DNA of 64,000 nt from Candidatus Woesearchaeota archaeon (GTDB lineage Archaea > Nanobdellota > Nanobdellia > Woesearchaeales > ARS49): contig JAGVZE010000007.1 in assembly GCA_018302815.1 (NCBI GenBank), positions 230,993 to 294,992 on the forward strand, written 5' to 3'. Below, piece by piece: positions 7,054 through 14,282 of the stretch. A program made the translations under genes and the position numbers. Each line of letters starts with the position of its first letter. Position 1 is the first letter of the stretch. The notes below the pieces were generated by a model. That model was not told the origin of the DNA, made no database searches, and saw only the letters and a list, made by a program, of their open reading frames with translations.

Positions 7054-8811
7054 TTAAACCTTTTCGTCCCTGCCCCTTTGAGACGACGCCATCGATACTA
7101 TGTCATCAACAGTATTGATATCCTCAACATTGCGGTCATCACGCAGCCTCACAAATCTTGGGAATCTAAGCGCGAACCCTGATGAATAAGTCGGCGACGA
7201 TTGAATCTCCTCATAATTGACTTCGATCACTATTGATGGCTTGACTCTGACCTCGCGCCCGTTCTCCTCAATTATGTTCGGTCTTAACATCTCGGTTAGC
7301 TGACCAAAAGACATGCCTTCCTTCGCCTTCTCCTTTATGCCTGTTCCGACCCTGCCAATCTCTTTTAATTCTCCAGTATCCTTGTCACGCACAGCGATTA
7401 TGAATGAAGCCAGCCACTGGCCGCGCTTGCCCTCGCCCCACTCCGCTCCAACGATAACAACTTCCAAAGTATCCATCGTGGGCTTTACCTTGACGCCAAA
7501 ACCAACCCTTGAACCGGGCTTGTAAATCGCCTGCAAATTCTTCATCATAATGCCTTCATTGCCCTGCTCGAGAGACTTCCCATAGAACTCCTCGGCCTCA
7601 CTTTGGTTTGAGCATAAAACTTCTTTTGCAAGTGTAAGGACTCCCTGTTCTTGTTCTATCATAGATTCAAGCAATTTTCTCCTTTCGAGAAATTGAGTTT
7701 GCAGCAAACTCTTTTCCACGAACAAAGCATCGAAAATGACAACTTCAACAGGAAACTTATCCGCAATCTCTACAATATCGTATTTGCGCTTGATACGCTG
7801 GCTTATATCCTGGAACGGGCGATACTTGCCTGTGAACTTGTCAATGCCCACTGCCTCAGCGTCGATTATGAACTCCTCGCCTCTGACCCTCTTTGTTATA
7901 ACCGCCACCACATCAGGAAATTGCGCGGTCACATCCTCAAGCCTTCGCGTGTAAAGAACAATCTTTTTGTCTTTCTTATGAATTTGCAAACGAAAGCCAT
8001 CATATTTGAACTCAAGCGCGGCAGGAGTTCCTACCATCTCAAAACCATCGGCAATATTTTTTGCCTTCTGATAAAGCATCACTTTGACCGGCCTCAACGG
8101 AATGAGGGAGATATTCTCCAACGCCTCGCGCCCCCTGCGGGCAAGAGACGCCACCTCAACAAAATCATTCAACATATCAAGCGCGTCCTGAACGAGCTGC
8201 GCTGACGCATCATATTTCTCTTGATCCTCGATTTCAAGAATATTTTTTTCCTGGTTGTAGCCTGCTTTGCACTCCTGCCCAAAGAACGCCCACACTATAG
8301 AGTCACGTAAAGTACCTTCACCAAGACCAATGCGCATCTCCTGCAAAACTGTTCGGATGATATATTTCGCTTCCATTCCCTTTGCGGATGAAAGCAATTC
8401 AGCGATAAGCTGAGATTTCCTATCGACCGTACCTTCACCTTCAAGATCCGCTATTTTTCTAAGATTATCAAAAACCTTTGCGCACGAAAGCTCCCGCGAG
8501 AAAAGAGTAACTTGCGATTTTTTGCCCACCAGCTGCGATGCGGCTTCGCCCAAATCACCAGTCTCTTTCCAGACCTTGTCGATATGTTCCATGGAAGCGC
8601 CTGACGCTACACTAATCGCCTTCAAAAGAAGCTTTGAAGCCATTCCAAGCTCGCGCTGGTCCCAATTCGGAAACACCCTTCCTTGAACTAGCAGCAGAAC
8701 TTTCTCGTCTTGAGTCGTTTTCAGGAATTCAGAGAGAATGTGCGTTTTTTCAAGCCGTTTACTTGTGGATTCAAGACGCTCGTACACCGCAACCAGTTTT
8801 TTGTATTCCAT
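7054..8811 (-). CDS. lig: ATP-dependent DNA ligase
   Basis: A 585-residue archaeal/eukaryotic-type DNA ligase. An N-terminal DNA-binding domain occupies roughly residues 1-220. The adenylation domain carries motif I EFKYDGFRLQIH with nucleophilic Lys269, followed by YTRRLEDVT, EFIIDAEAV and GIMMKNLQ. The C-terminal OB-fold includes GRVGTGIKEK and FALRFPRFVRLRDDR. It seals nicks in replication and repair. The length is typical for archaeal Lig. A TATA-like CTTTATAAACC-type element lies in the gap shared with the tRNA-Arg region. Confidence 0.96.
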   Translation of the reverse strand: MEYKKLVAVYERLESTSKRLEKTHILSEFLKTTQDEKVLLLVQGRVFPNWDQRELGMASKLLLKAISVASGASMEHIDKVWKETGDLGEAASQLVGKKSQVTLFSRELSCAKVFDNLRKIADLEGEGTVDRKSQLIAELLSSAKGMEAKYIIRTVLQEMRIGLGEGTLRDSIVWAFFGQECKAGYNQEKNILEIEDQEKYDASAQLVQDALDMLNDFVEVASLARRGREALENISLIPLRPVKVMLYQKAKNIADGFEMVGTPAALEFKYDGFRLQIHKKDKKIVLYTRRLEDVTAQFPDVVAVITKRVRGEEFIIDAEAVGIDKFTGKYRPFQDISQRIKRKYDIVEIADKFPVEVVIFDALFVEKSLLQTQFLERRKLLESMIEQEQGVLTLAKEVLCSNQSEAEEFYGKSLEQGNEGIMMKNLQAIYKPGSRVGFGVKVKPTMDTLEVVIVGAEWGEGKRGQWLASFIIAVRDKDTGELKEIGRVGTGIKEKAKEGMSFGQLTEMLRPNIIEENGREVRVKPSIVIEVNYEEIQSSPTYSSGFALRFPRFVRLRDDRNVEDINTVDDIVSMASSQRGRDEKV

Positions 8812-8888
8812 TCAAAAACCAGAATCGAGAAGGTATAAATGCTTATTCGTGCGCTATCTTTATAAACCGCTCCTGAATCGTTCAATTT

Positions 8889-8980
8889 ATGTCCCGGTAG
8901 GCTAACGGATAGATCGCAAAAACGTAATGCGTTTTTGAGAACTCGGAAAGCTCGGCTTTTCGCGTTTATGAAAATCAAAC
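8889..8980 (+). repeat. Truncated 5' copy of tRNA-Arg followed by hairpins
   Basis: GTAGGCTAACGGATAGA at 8898-8914 matches the D-arm of the intact tRNA-Arg 96 nt further on, but the sequence then departs into two hairpins, AAAAACG/CGTTTTT near 8918-8936 and GAAAGC/GCTTTTC near 8945-8961. AGAACTCG followed by a hairpin ending TTCGCGT is also seen in the insert of the second tRNA-Arg copy at 9127-9180. It cannot form a functional tRNA. Confidence 0.65.
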
Positions 8981-8984
8981 ACAC

Positions 8985-9056
8985 GCCCCTGTAGGCTAAC
9001 GGATAGACTGAGCGGTTGCGGTCCGCTATATCTGGGTTCGATTCCCAGCAGGGGCG
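8985..9056 (+). tRNA. tRNA-Arg (anticodon GCG)
   Basis: A 72-nt cloverleaf with acceptor stem GCCCCTG/CAGGGGC, anticodon stem AGCGG/CCGCU with loop UUGCGGU (anticodon GCG), T-arm CUGGGUUCGAUUCCCAG and discriminator G. There is no intron. The gene is bracketed by an inverted repeat, GAAAATCAAAC before and GTTTGATTTTC after, which would extend the acceptor stem in the precursor. Confidence 0.93.
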
Positions 9057-9093
9057 TTTGATTTTCCTTTTTTATTGACGGAGCTTTTTGCGT

Positions 9094-9195
9094 CTGAGCG
9101 GTTGCGGTCCGCTATATCTGGGTTCGTCTTAAAGGAGCATAGCGATTTTAAGAACTCGAAAATCCGCAGATTTTCGCGTATTCCACGCAGGGGCG
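9094..9195 (+). repeat. tRNA-Arg 3' copy split at the T-loop by a 54-nt hairpin insert
   Basis: Bases 9094-9126 repeat 33 nt of the intact tRNA-Arg (9008-9040) exactly, from the anticodon arm to the T-loop TTCG. The copy is then interrupted by 54 nt (9127-9180) made of two perfect hairpins, TCTTAAA/TTTAAGA and CGAAAATC/GATTTTCG. The remaining tRNA 3' end follows at 9181-9195 with small changes (TTCCACGCAGGGGCG). The copy lacks the acceptor 5' strand and is not a working tRNA. Confidence 0.8.
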
Positions 9196-9354
9196 TTCTT
9201 ATCTTCAATCGGGTTTTCAAGAACAGGGTTGTAATCTTTCCAAACCCCTTTATAAACGCCTTAGAATTCTTCTAAATTGTAGTCTCTTTTTAGTGATTAA
9301 ATAATGGAAAGATTTATAAAGCATTATTTGCAGATATCGTCTATGGGTGAACAA

Positions 9355-10305
9355 ATGACGACTCGGAAAGCAGGTATGATGCCTGCGGTACGAACAATAG
9401 AGGACTTTTTGTCAGTTGGCATTTCGATACATTCCACTATTGAAACTGAACTGCTCACAGTACTTTCCAGACTTGAAGATAAACTGGCGCATAAAGTGTC
9501 GCTTGAACTTACAATTTCAGGCAAGACAATCGAGTATGGAGATGTCTGCGAATCGCATTCACGCCTGCAATTAATCGAAGGCGCCTATCTTACTTTTGAA
9601 AATGATCCGCTTCTCCTAAGCTTAAAATCGAAGGAATATTTGCGCGAAATCGCGCCTTATCTCGCCCTTGCTGTGCGCTCAGTTATGGTTGCGGAATCCC
9701 AGCGAAACCTCGCGGGACTCGCCTTGACAGACGGCCTTACCGGCCTTCACAACAGGCGCGCGCTTGACAGGTTAATCGGAGATGAACTAGCCGAACTGCG
9801 CGAACAGGAACGAAGAGACAGCAAACGCCAAAACGACTCTACTCACGGTCTTTCAGTAATGATGCTTGATGTCGATAATTTCAAAAGCTATAATGACCGC
9901 CACGGACACGGCGGCGGAGATGAGACTCTTCGAACGCTCGCGCAATATCTGCGCCACGGCAGGCGAAAACACGACGGCGTCTTTAGATACGGCGGAGAAG
10001 AATTCGCAATAGTTTTGCCTGATTGCCCGCTTGACGCGTCTATTCGCAGAGCGAATGAAGTGTGCGCTTACGTAGCAGAACAATCAATTAATGATTCAAA
10101 GCAGGGAAAACTTCCTGAGTCGTTCACTATCTCAATTGGCATAGCCAATACGTCTGAACTTCCTGCTGAAACGCGCTACGAAGGAACAAAAAGCTCTTTT
10201 GGCGGAATAGATTATTCGATAGTAGCTTTCGCAGATGAGCGTTTGTATGTCGCGAAGAAAAATGGACGCAACAGGGTTTGTTCGTCGAGCGCCCCTGTGC
10301 AGTGA
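9355..10305 (+). CDS. GGDEF-domain diguanylate cyclase
   Basis: The C-terminal half is a GGDEF domain: LTDGLTGLHNRRALD at its start, MMLDVDNFKSYNDRHGHGGGD for metal and GTP binding, and the active-site GGEEF (about residues 213-217). An RKHD allosteric I-site lies exactly five residues upstream, so both catalysis and product inhibition look possible. The N-terminal 110 residues look like a sensory GAF-like domain. The product would be cyclic di-GMP, which is uncommon in archaea. A TATA box TTTATAAA lies at 9313-9320 and a GGGTGA ribosome site just before the ATG at 9355; 9343 and 9304 are in-frame alternatives. The next gene is a degenerate GGDEF protein. Confidence 0.88.
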   Translation: MTTRKAGMMPAVRTIEDFLSVGISIHSTIETELLTVLSRLEDKLAHKVSLELTISGKTIEYGDVCESHSRLQLIEGAYLTFENDPLLLSLKSKEYLREIAPYLALAVRSVMVAESQRNLAGLALTDGLTGLHNRRALDRLIGDELAELREQERRDSKRQNDSTHGLSVMMLDVDNFKSYNDRHGHGGGDETLRTLAQYLRHGRRKHDGVFRYGGEEFAIVLPDCPLDASIRRANEVCAYVAEQSINDSKQGKLPESFTISIGIANTSELPAETRYEGTKSSFGGIDYSIVAFADERLYVAKKNGRNRVCSSSAPVQ

Positions 10306-10350
10306 TTATACTTCGTAAGGTTTAAATAGGGTTCCTCGGTTGAGTCCATA

Positions 10351-10782
10351 ATGGAGTATCTCACAATCGATGAACTCAATCTTTGCTGGGAAAACCAGCT
10401 GAAAAAGGCGCATAGGATGTGTATGCCAAGAACGCTCATCGTTTGCGAGTTTCCACAAGATACTTCAACTCTCCAAGCGATCATATCAGACACGCCAGGA
10501 TGCTTTGCTAAACACGGCTACGGCTCGACTATCGCGGTTCTTTTCTCAAACGAATTAGAGTATGCCTGCGTGATTGCAGAGATGGCAGCCCATTATTCCC
10601 GTAACGGCATAGAAACAGCCTTATCTGCGGTGACATACAACGGAACCCAGAACGTCCCTTCAGATGACTTTGAAACCGCCGCTCGATTATCCCTCGAAAG
10701 TGCGTTCAAGAATATGCAAACCGCACGAAAGACAAAACAGCCGGTTCACTGCGATCTTTCAGAACTACTCCAGACTCAGTGA
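10351..10782 (+). CDS. Degenerate GGDEF-like protein
   Basis: A 143-residue protein whose order of segments follows the second half of a GGDEF domain. HGYGSTIAVLF stands where RYGGEEFAVLL would be, followed by an AEMAAHYSR helix, SAVTY in place of S(I/V)GIA, and a helix ending AFKNMQTARKTKQ like the usual YxAKxxGRN end. The catalytic GG(D/E)EF residues are absent, so it is probably not an enzyme and may bind nucleotide or partner the adjacent cyclase. A TATA element (TTTAAATA) lies about 27 nt before the ATG. The assignment is by pattern only. Confidence 0.5.
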   Translation: MEYLTIDELNLCWENQLKKAHRMCMPRTLIVCEFPQDTSTLQAIISDTPGCFAKHGYGSTIAVLFSNELEYACVIAEMAAHYSRNGIETALSAVTYNGTQNVPSDDFETAARLSLESAFKNMQTARKTKQPVHCDLSELLQTQ

Positions 10783-12272
10783 GACTTCGGCTCAAATTCC
10801 CCGAAGACGTCATCCTCGAGCTTCTCGCCAACTTGTTTTTTGAGAGATTTAGCGACAGAATCACCAACAATTCTTGCAAGCTTTTCCTGCGATGCGTTTT
10901 TTACATCGCCAACATCCTTTATCCCTTCCTTGAACAACTTTCTAGCACGCACGCGCCCAACCCCTTCAAATCGTATCAGCGCGAGCAGCTCCTCCTTTAC
11001 TCCATACTTGAGCCGTAGCCTTGTCTTGACTATCTCTTTTAGCAACGGCTGCAAAGAAAGAAGCCTTGCAAGCTCATGGCAGGAATACAAAAGCCAATCA
11101 GCATTATCGATCTTCACGCGCATCTCGCCCGGCCTGCAATCATATTTTTCAAGCATCCACTCCTCATCCTTCTCGTCAATCCATTCCTCAAGCATCAGAG
11201 CAGTCTTGAACGCGTTTAGATACTCTTCATATTCAGGCTCGAACATGCTCGGCTCGGGTTTAAGCAAGTAGGATTCCAAAAGGTGATATTTTTCCTGCAC
11301 ATCATCAAACTCTTTTTGCTTAACCCTCAAAAGAGGACGCATCTCGAGCGAATCGCAGACAAGATGAAGGAATGAAATCGACTTTAGTTTTATCGACTCT
11401 GAACGCATCAAAGCATCGATGAAAATGTGCGCGGTGAGCGGGTCGAGATAAAGCTCGGCCACTCGTTTTCCAATGATAGTCGCGCGATACCCTTCCTGAA
11501 TTTCCTGAATGAATCCCCACTCCATCAACAGTTTAAGCATCCTGTCAATAATTTTTGCCATACGCTCCAAATCATTATACTGGAACGCCCAGAAAGTCCT
11601 GCTGAAAAAATCCAAAATGGTCTCTTTCGAATGAATTATCCTGCTGTTGATAAGCGAAAGAAGATAAGTTCGTAGAACAGGCTCTACCGCGAGCTTGCTG
11701 TAAATCTCCTCAGGAACGCCCCTAAGATATGTGTCTATGACATATTGTTTGTCAGTCTCTGTTTGAACAATAACGATAGCTTCGCCCACAGTGTCGTATT
11801 TTGGCCTTCCCGCGCGCCCTGCCATTTGAAGGAATTCCAGAACAGGAATCGGCGCCATACCATGCGGGCCAAAACGCTTCAAATCCCTTATTATCGCCCG
11901 ATACGCAGGCAAGTCAAGACCTGCCGCGAGCGTCGGCGTGCACGCGATTATCTTGATAACACCCTCGCGAAAAGCGTTTTCTACCAATTCTTTTTGCTTC
12001 GCGTGCAAACCCGAATGATGGAACGCGATACCCTTTTTCGCGCAAAGCGCAAGACGTTCGCATTGTTTTGTTGGTCTTGGAAGGATGGTTTTGATGTCTT
12101 CTGATAGCTGCGATAGGGCGTCTGATTTAAGCGGTGATTTCTTCGAGATATCCTCTGCTACTTTTTCAGCCGAACGCTTCGCATTGACAAATACTAACGC
12201 CTGTTTCTTGAGCTCAATAGTATCAAGCGCTAGGTTGACCACCGGATCCGGACTTTTTTGCAGCAGGTTCAT
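10776..12272 (-). CDS. Hel308-like Ski2 helicase lacking the first RecA domain
   Basis: The protein starts directly in the second RecA domain (ALVFVNAKRSAEKVA, motif IV). It continues with motif V (ACTPTLAAGLDLPA), motif VI (QMAGRAGRP), the winged helix, the ratchet domain and a C-terminal helix-hairpin-helix (FEGVGRVRARKLFKEGI). Walker A and DExH of the first motor domain, about 200 residues in Hel308, are absent. Its stop codon overlaps the end of the convergent degenerate GGDEF gene. ATG 12272 follows a TATA element (CTTTTTAAAGG on the minus strand) near 12312, shared with tRNA-Ile. The missing half could be encoded elsewhere as a split gene, or this is a remnant. About 498 residues. Confidence 0.8.
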   Translation of the reverse strand: MNLLQKSPDPVVNLALDTIELKKQALVFVNAKRSAEKVAEDISKKSPLKSDALSQLSEDIKTILPRPTKQCERLALCAKKGIAFHHSGLHAKQKELVENAFREGVIKIIACTPTLAAGLDLPAYRAIIRDLKRFGPHGMAPIPVLEFLQMAGRAGRPKYDTVGEAIVIVQTETDKQYVIDTYLRGVPEEIYSKLAVEPVLRTYLLSLINSRIIHSKETILDFFSRTFWAFQYNDLERMAKIIDRMLKLLMEWGFIQEIQEGYRATIIGKRVAELYLDPLTAHIFIDALMRSESIKLKSISFLHLVCDSLEMRPLLRVKQKEFDDVQEKYHLLESYLLKPEPSMFEPEYEEYLNAFKTALMLEEWIDEKDEEWMLEKYDCRPGEMRVKIDNADWLLYSCHELARLLSLQPLLKEIVKTRLRLKYGVKEELLALIRFEGVGRVRARKLFKEGIKDVGDVKNASQEKLARIVGDSVAKSLKKQVGEKLEDDVFGEFEPKSH

Positions 12273-12345
12273 TTGTTGTTGGTTAACTTCAGTATAGCTT
12301 TTACCATAACCTTTAAAAAGCAATCCACTCCACAACGAGTATCAC

Positions 12346-12457
12346 GGCCCCGTAGCTTAGCCTGGTGGAGCATTCGACTGATAACCCACAGATGGGCTAG
12401 ACATCGAAAGCGTCAAAACGCCGATTAAGGTCCCGTGTTCGAATCACGGCGGGGCCA
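12346..12457 (+). tRNA. tRNA-Ile (anticodon GAU) with two introns
   Basis: Acceptor stem GGCCCCG/CGGGGCC with discriminator A, D-arm GCTTAGCCTGGTGGAGC, anticodon stem TTCGA/TCGAA with loop CUGAUAA, and T-arm CCGTGTTCGAATCACGG. Intron 1 (12384-12402, 19 nt) is at the canonical 37/38 site. Intron 2 (12409-12427, 19 nt) lies at the start of the variable loop. Around intron 2 a bulge-helix-bulge is visible: helix ATCG/CGAT with bulges AAA and TAA. Removing both gives a standard 74-nt tRNA. Intron limits are inferred from folding. Confidence 0.88.
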
Positions 12458-12494
12458 TTTTTTTTAATACTCTGTGTGTACTATGCTGTGGCGG

Positions 12495-12632
12495 CGTGAT
12501 TCGAAAATCCAACCACTTCGTGGCTGTCCCTCAAGAAGTTCGCTTTTGCTCACTTCTCGAGGTCATCAGACCTTCGGTCCTCGACTTTAGAACGCTCGTT
12601 TTACTCACGTATCTAAAGTCACAGCGGGGCCA
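12495..12632 (+). repeat. tRNA-Ile T-arm/3' end copy split by a hairpin array
   Basis: CGTGATTCG at 12495-12503 and TCACAGCGGGGCCA at 12619-12632 correspond to the two sides of the tRNA-Ile T-arm plus its acceptor 3' end. The 115 nt between them contain hairpins CCAC/GTGG near 12514, AGAAGT/ACTTCT at 12534-12557, a GAGG/CCTC hairpin near 12558-12582, and CTTTAGA/TCTAAAG at 12585-12618. This is the same layout as the interrupted tRNA-Arg copy. Confidence 0.7.
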
Positions 12633-13022
12633 TTTATATTTCAAATCATCAAAAGTGCATTTAAACCCTAATTCTGTTATTACTTCATCAAGTTTGACTC
12701 TCAATATTTCACTTTCACTATTTGTCAGTCTTACCATGAACAAGTCTTTCCAACCATATTTTTTTCTTTCATGGACGTACATTTTCGGAGTGAGCTTCAG
12801 TTGTTTGAGTAAACCCATCAGTTGGGCCGCAAGGTTTTTAGAAATTGTCGACAAGATGAATTTCTTCTTCAAATATCCGTCACTTAACGCCAAACCAAGT
12901 ATGAATCCTTCGTTAAACTTTGATGATTGCACATTTCTTAAACACACTGATTCCGATTTTAATCTTGAAAAAACGAGATACTTTTCGGGGAATTTGTAAA
13001 TAAATTTAGAGTGAATTTTTAA
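12531..13022 (-). pseudogene. LAGLIDADG homing endonuclease, C-terminal fragment (cut off by an IS)
   Basis: The frame is open from the insertion junction at 13022 to 12531. It shows KIHSKFIYKF at its start, then a LAGLIDADG helix FILGLALSDGYLKKKF and the rest of an endonuclease half-domain (ILSTISKNLAAQLMGLL...). Its upstream part continues in frame at 13809 once 792 bp are removed. The C-terminal 35 or so codons read antisense through the tRNA-Ile 3' copy and its hairpins. A GTG at 12947 could give a shorter product, but the natural start has been lost. Confidence 0.75.
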
Positions 13023-13808
13023 TTAGTTTGCCAAGAATTCGTCAGGGTCTGGAGCGTAGCGGAAGACCTGACGATGAATTGGCATAAAGCGTAAGTATTG
13101 GTTGCTATTTCTTGTTACTGGCGCTGTCAAAGAGACTGGTAGGAAGCACACCAAACGCAACAGTGTCGCCCTCTGACCACTTTTCGTAAAGCGGTGAGGG
13201 TTCGAGCCAACCCGGCGAGCAGCGATGATGTGCTTCTTTTGAACCTTTTCTTTATAGCGTGAGCTATAAAAAACTTTCTGGAGATGATTTTTATGACGAG
13301 AAATGATACGAGAAATAACTGGTTAGACTTTATGTTTGTGACGAAATGCAGGTACAACTGTTTTGGAAAGCAGTCGCACATTGACACGTGCACTGCGGCA
13401 TTTCGCGAACTCGAAGCATTCGGCTTTGAGTTCGGAGTGTTTGGTTTTGGCGGGACGCATGTGCATTTTCAGGCGAATGTGCCAAAGAAATACGCAGTAC
13501 AGGTCGCGGAAATCATGTTGAAGTCGCGCTCAGCACAAAGGATGTTCGAAAAACATCCAGGTTTTCGCAAGCGTTACCCACGAGGAAGTTTCTGGAGCGG
13601 ATACGAATACCACGAATCGATTGGTCGCAAAGACTTTGCAGAATCAACAGAGTACATTCTTGACCAAGAACACCACCACAATGTCAAAGTAATTGACGAC
13701 CGACAACAAAAACTAAACGCCTTCACCGCCGAGCGAGATACGGCAAGCCCCGCAAGGGCTTGACGAGAAGCGAAGGCGGAAAGGGGTCATAGGGGGTCGC
13801 ACCCCCTA
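13017..13808 (+). mobile_element. IS200/IS605-like insertion (792 bp) with terminal hairpins
   Basis: The element holds one gene, a single-tyrosine transposase at 13293-13763. Inside the left end lies a 54-nt imperfect palindrome (13030-13083, outer arms GCCAA.AATTC/GAATTGGC). At the right end is a perfect hairpin ATAGGGGGT-CGC-ACCCCCTAT (13789-13809). Deleting exactly 792 bp rejoins the flanking homing endonuclease frame through SMKIHSKF. The exact edge is ambiguous by 3 bp because TTT occurs at both borders. The absence of terminal inverted repeats or target duplication fits the IS200/IS605 family. Confidence 0.8.
13293..13763 (+). CDS. tnpA: IS200/IS605-type Y1 transposase (TnpA / REP-associated type)
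   Basis: A Y1_Tnp domain protein. The HUH metal-binding motif is THVHFQANV, and the catalytic tyrosine sits in the downstream helix (STEYILDQEHHHN). It would cut and rejoin single-stranded DNA at subterminal hairpins. The sequence LDFMFVTKCRYNCF at the N-terminus is also typical. The ATG at 13293 follows a GGAGAT ribosome site; an ATG at 13284 is in frame. No tnpB is present, which fits IS200-like or REP-associated (RAYT) elements. An AAGCCC/GGGCTT hairpin overlaps the 3' end of the gene. Confidence 0.85.
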   Translation: MTRNDTRNNWLDFMFVTKCRYNCFGKQSHIDTCTAAFRELEAFGFEFGVFGFGGTHVHFQANVPKKYAVQVAEIMLKSRSAQRMFEKHPGFRKRYPRGSFWSGYEYHESIGRKDFAESTEYILDQEHHHNVKVIDDRQQKLNAFTAERDTASPARA

Positions 13809-14219
13809 TTTCATACTCGCTTGATTACCTTGATTGCTATCATGGTAGAGTTTGACCTCTTTCTTGAATAGGTTATTGATTATTTCTTTACAAAATACAA
13901 TTAGAGTCTCATTCCTGCGGTCGAGATGAATTTTCGTGATGAAACCATTATTATGGTATCTCGAACCGTCTCCTGCCCAAAGACCGACATACGTTCCTAT
14001 GAGCAGCTCGTTTCCATATGTTTGAGTTATTTTCGTTTTTTTATTCAGAATGCCTGTTTTGGATAGCTTATACCAAAGTGTAGATATTGGAATTCCCGTA
14101 ATTTCGCTCACTTTTCGAAGAGAAGGGGTTTTTTCATAAAGTGCAGTAAGCATAATCATTCGGACAAAAGTCTTATTTTTAAACCTCGCCCGGGTATTTG
14201 TCCTTTGTGTCCTGTGCAT
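13806..14219 (-). pseudogene. HTH plus LAGLIDADG homing endonuclease, N-terminal fragment (truncated by IS)
   Basis: Residues about 25-60 form a helix-turn-helix (SLRKVSEITGIPISTLWYKLS), followed by a LAGLIDADG helix YVGLWAGDGSRY and half of its domain. The frame ends with GNQASMK and a stop created by the inserted element's terminal hairpin. The second half of the protein continues at 13016 on the far side of the 792-bp insertion. Joined, the gene would encode a two-motif endonuclease of about 298 residues, or somewhat fewer if a downstream start is used. It is convergent with tRNA-Ile. Confidence 0.78.
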
Positions 14220-14282
14220 TCTTAGGGAAACCTTTTAATATCCACAGATGCTTTTCTTTATTGTACCTAAAAGAGGGTCAAG

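Noticed and set aside
13017..13808. RNA-guided nuclease (TnpB/IscB) accompanying the transposase
   Set aside because: The element has room for only tnpA; no RuvC motifs are present.
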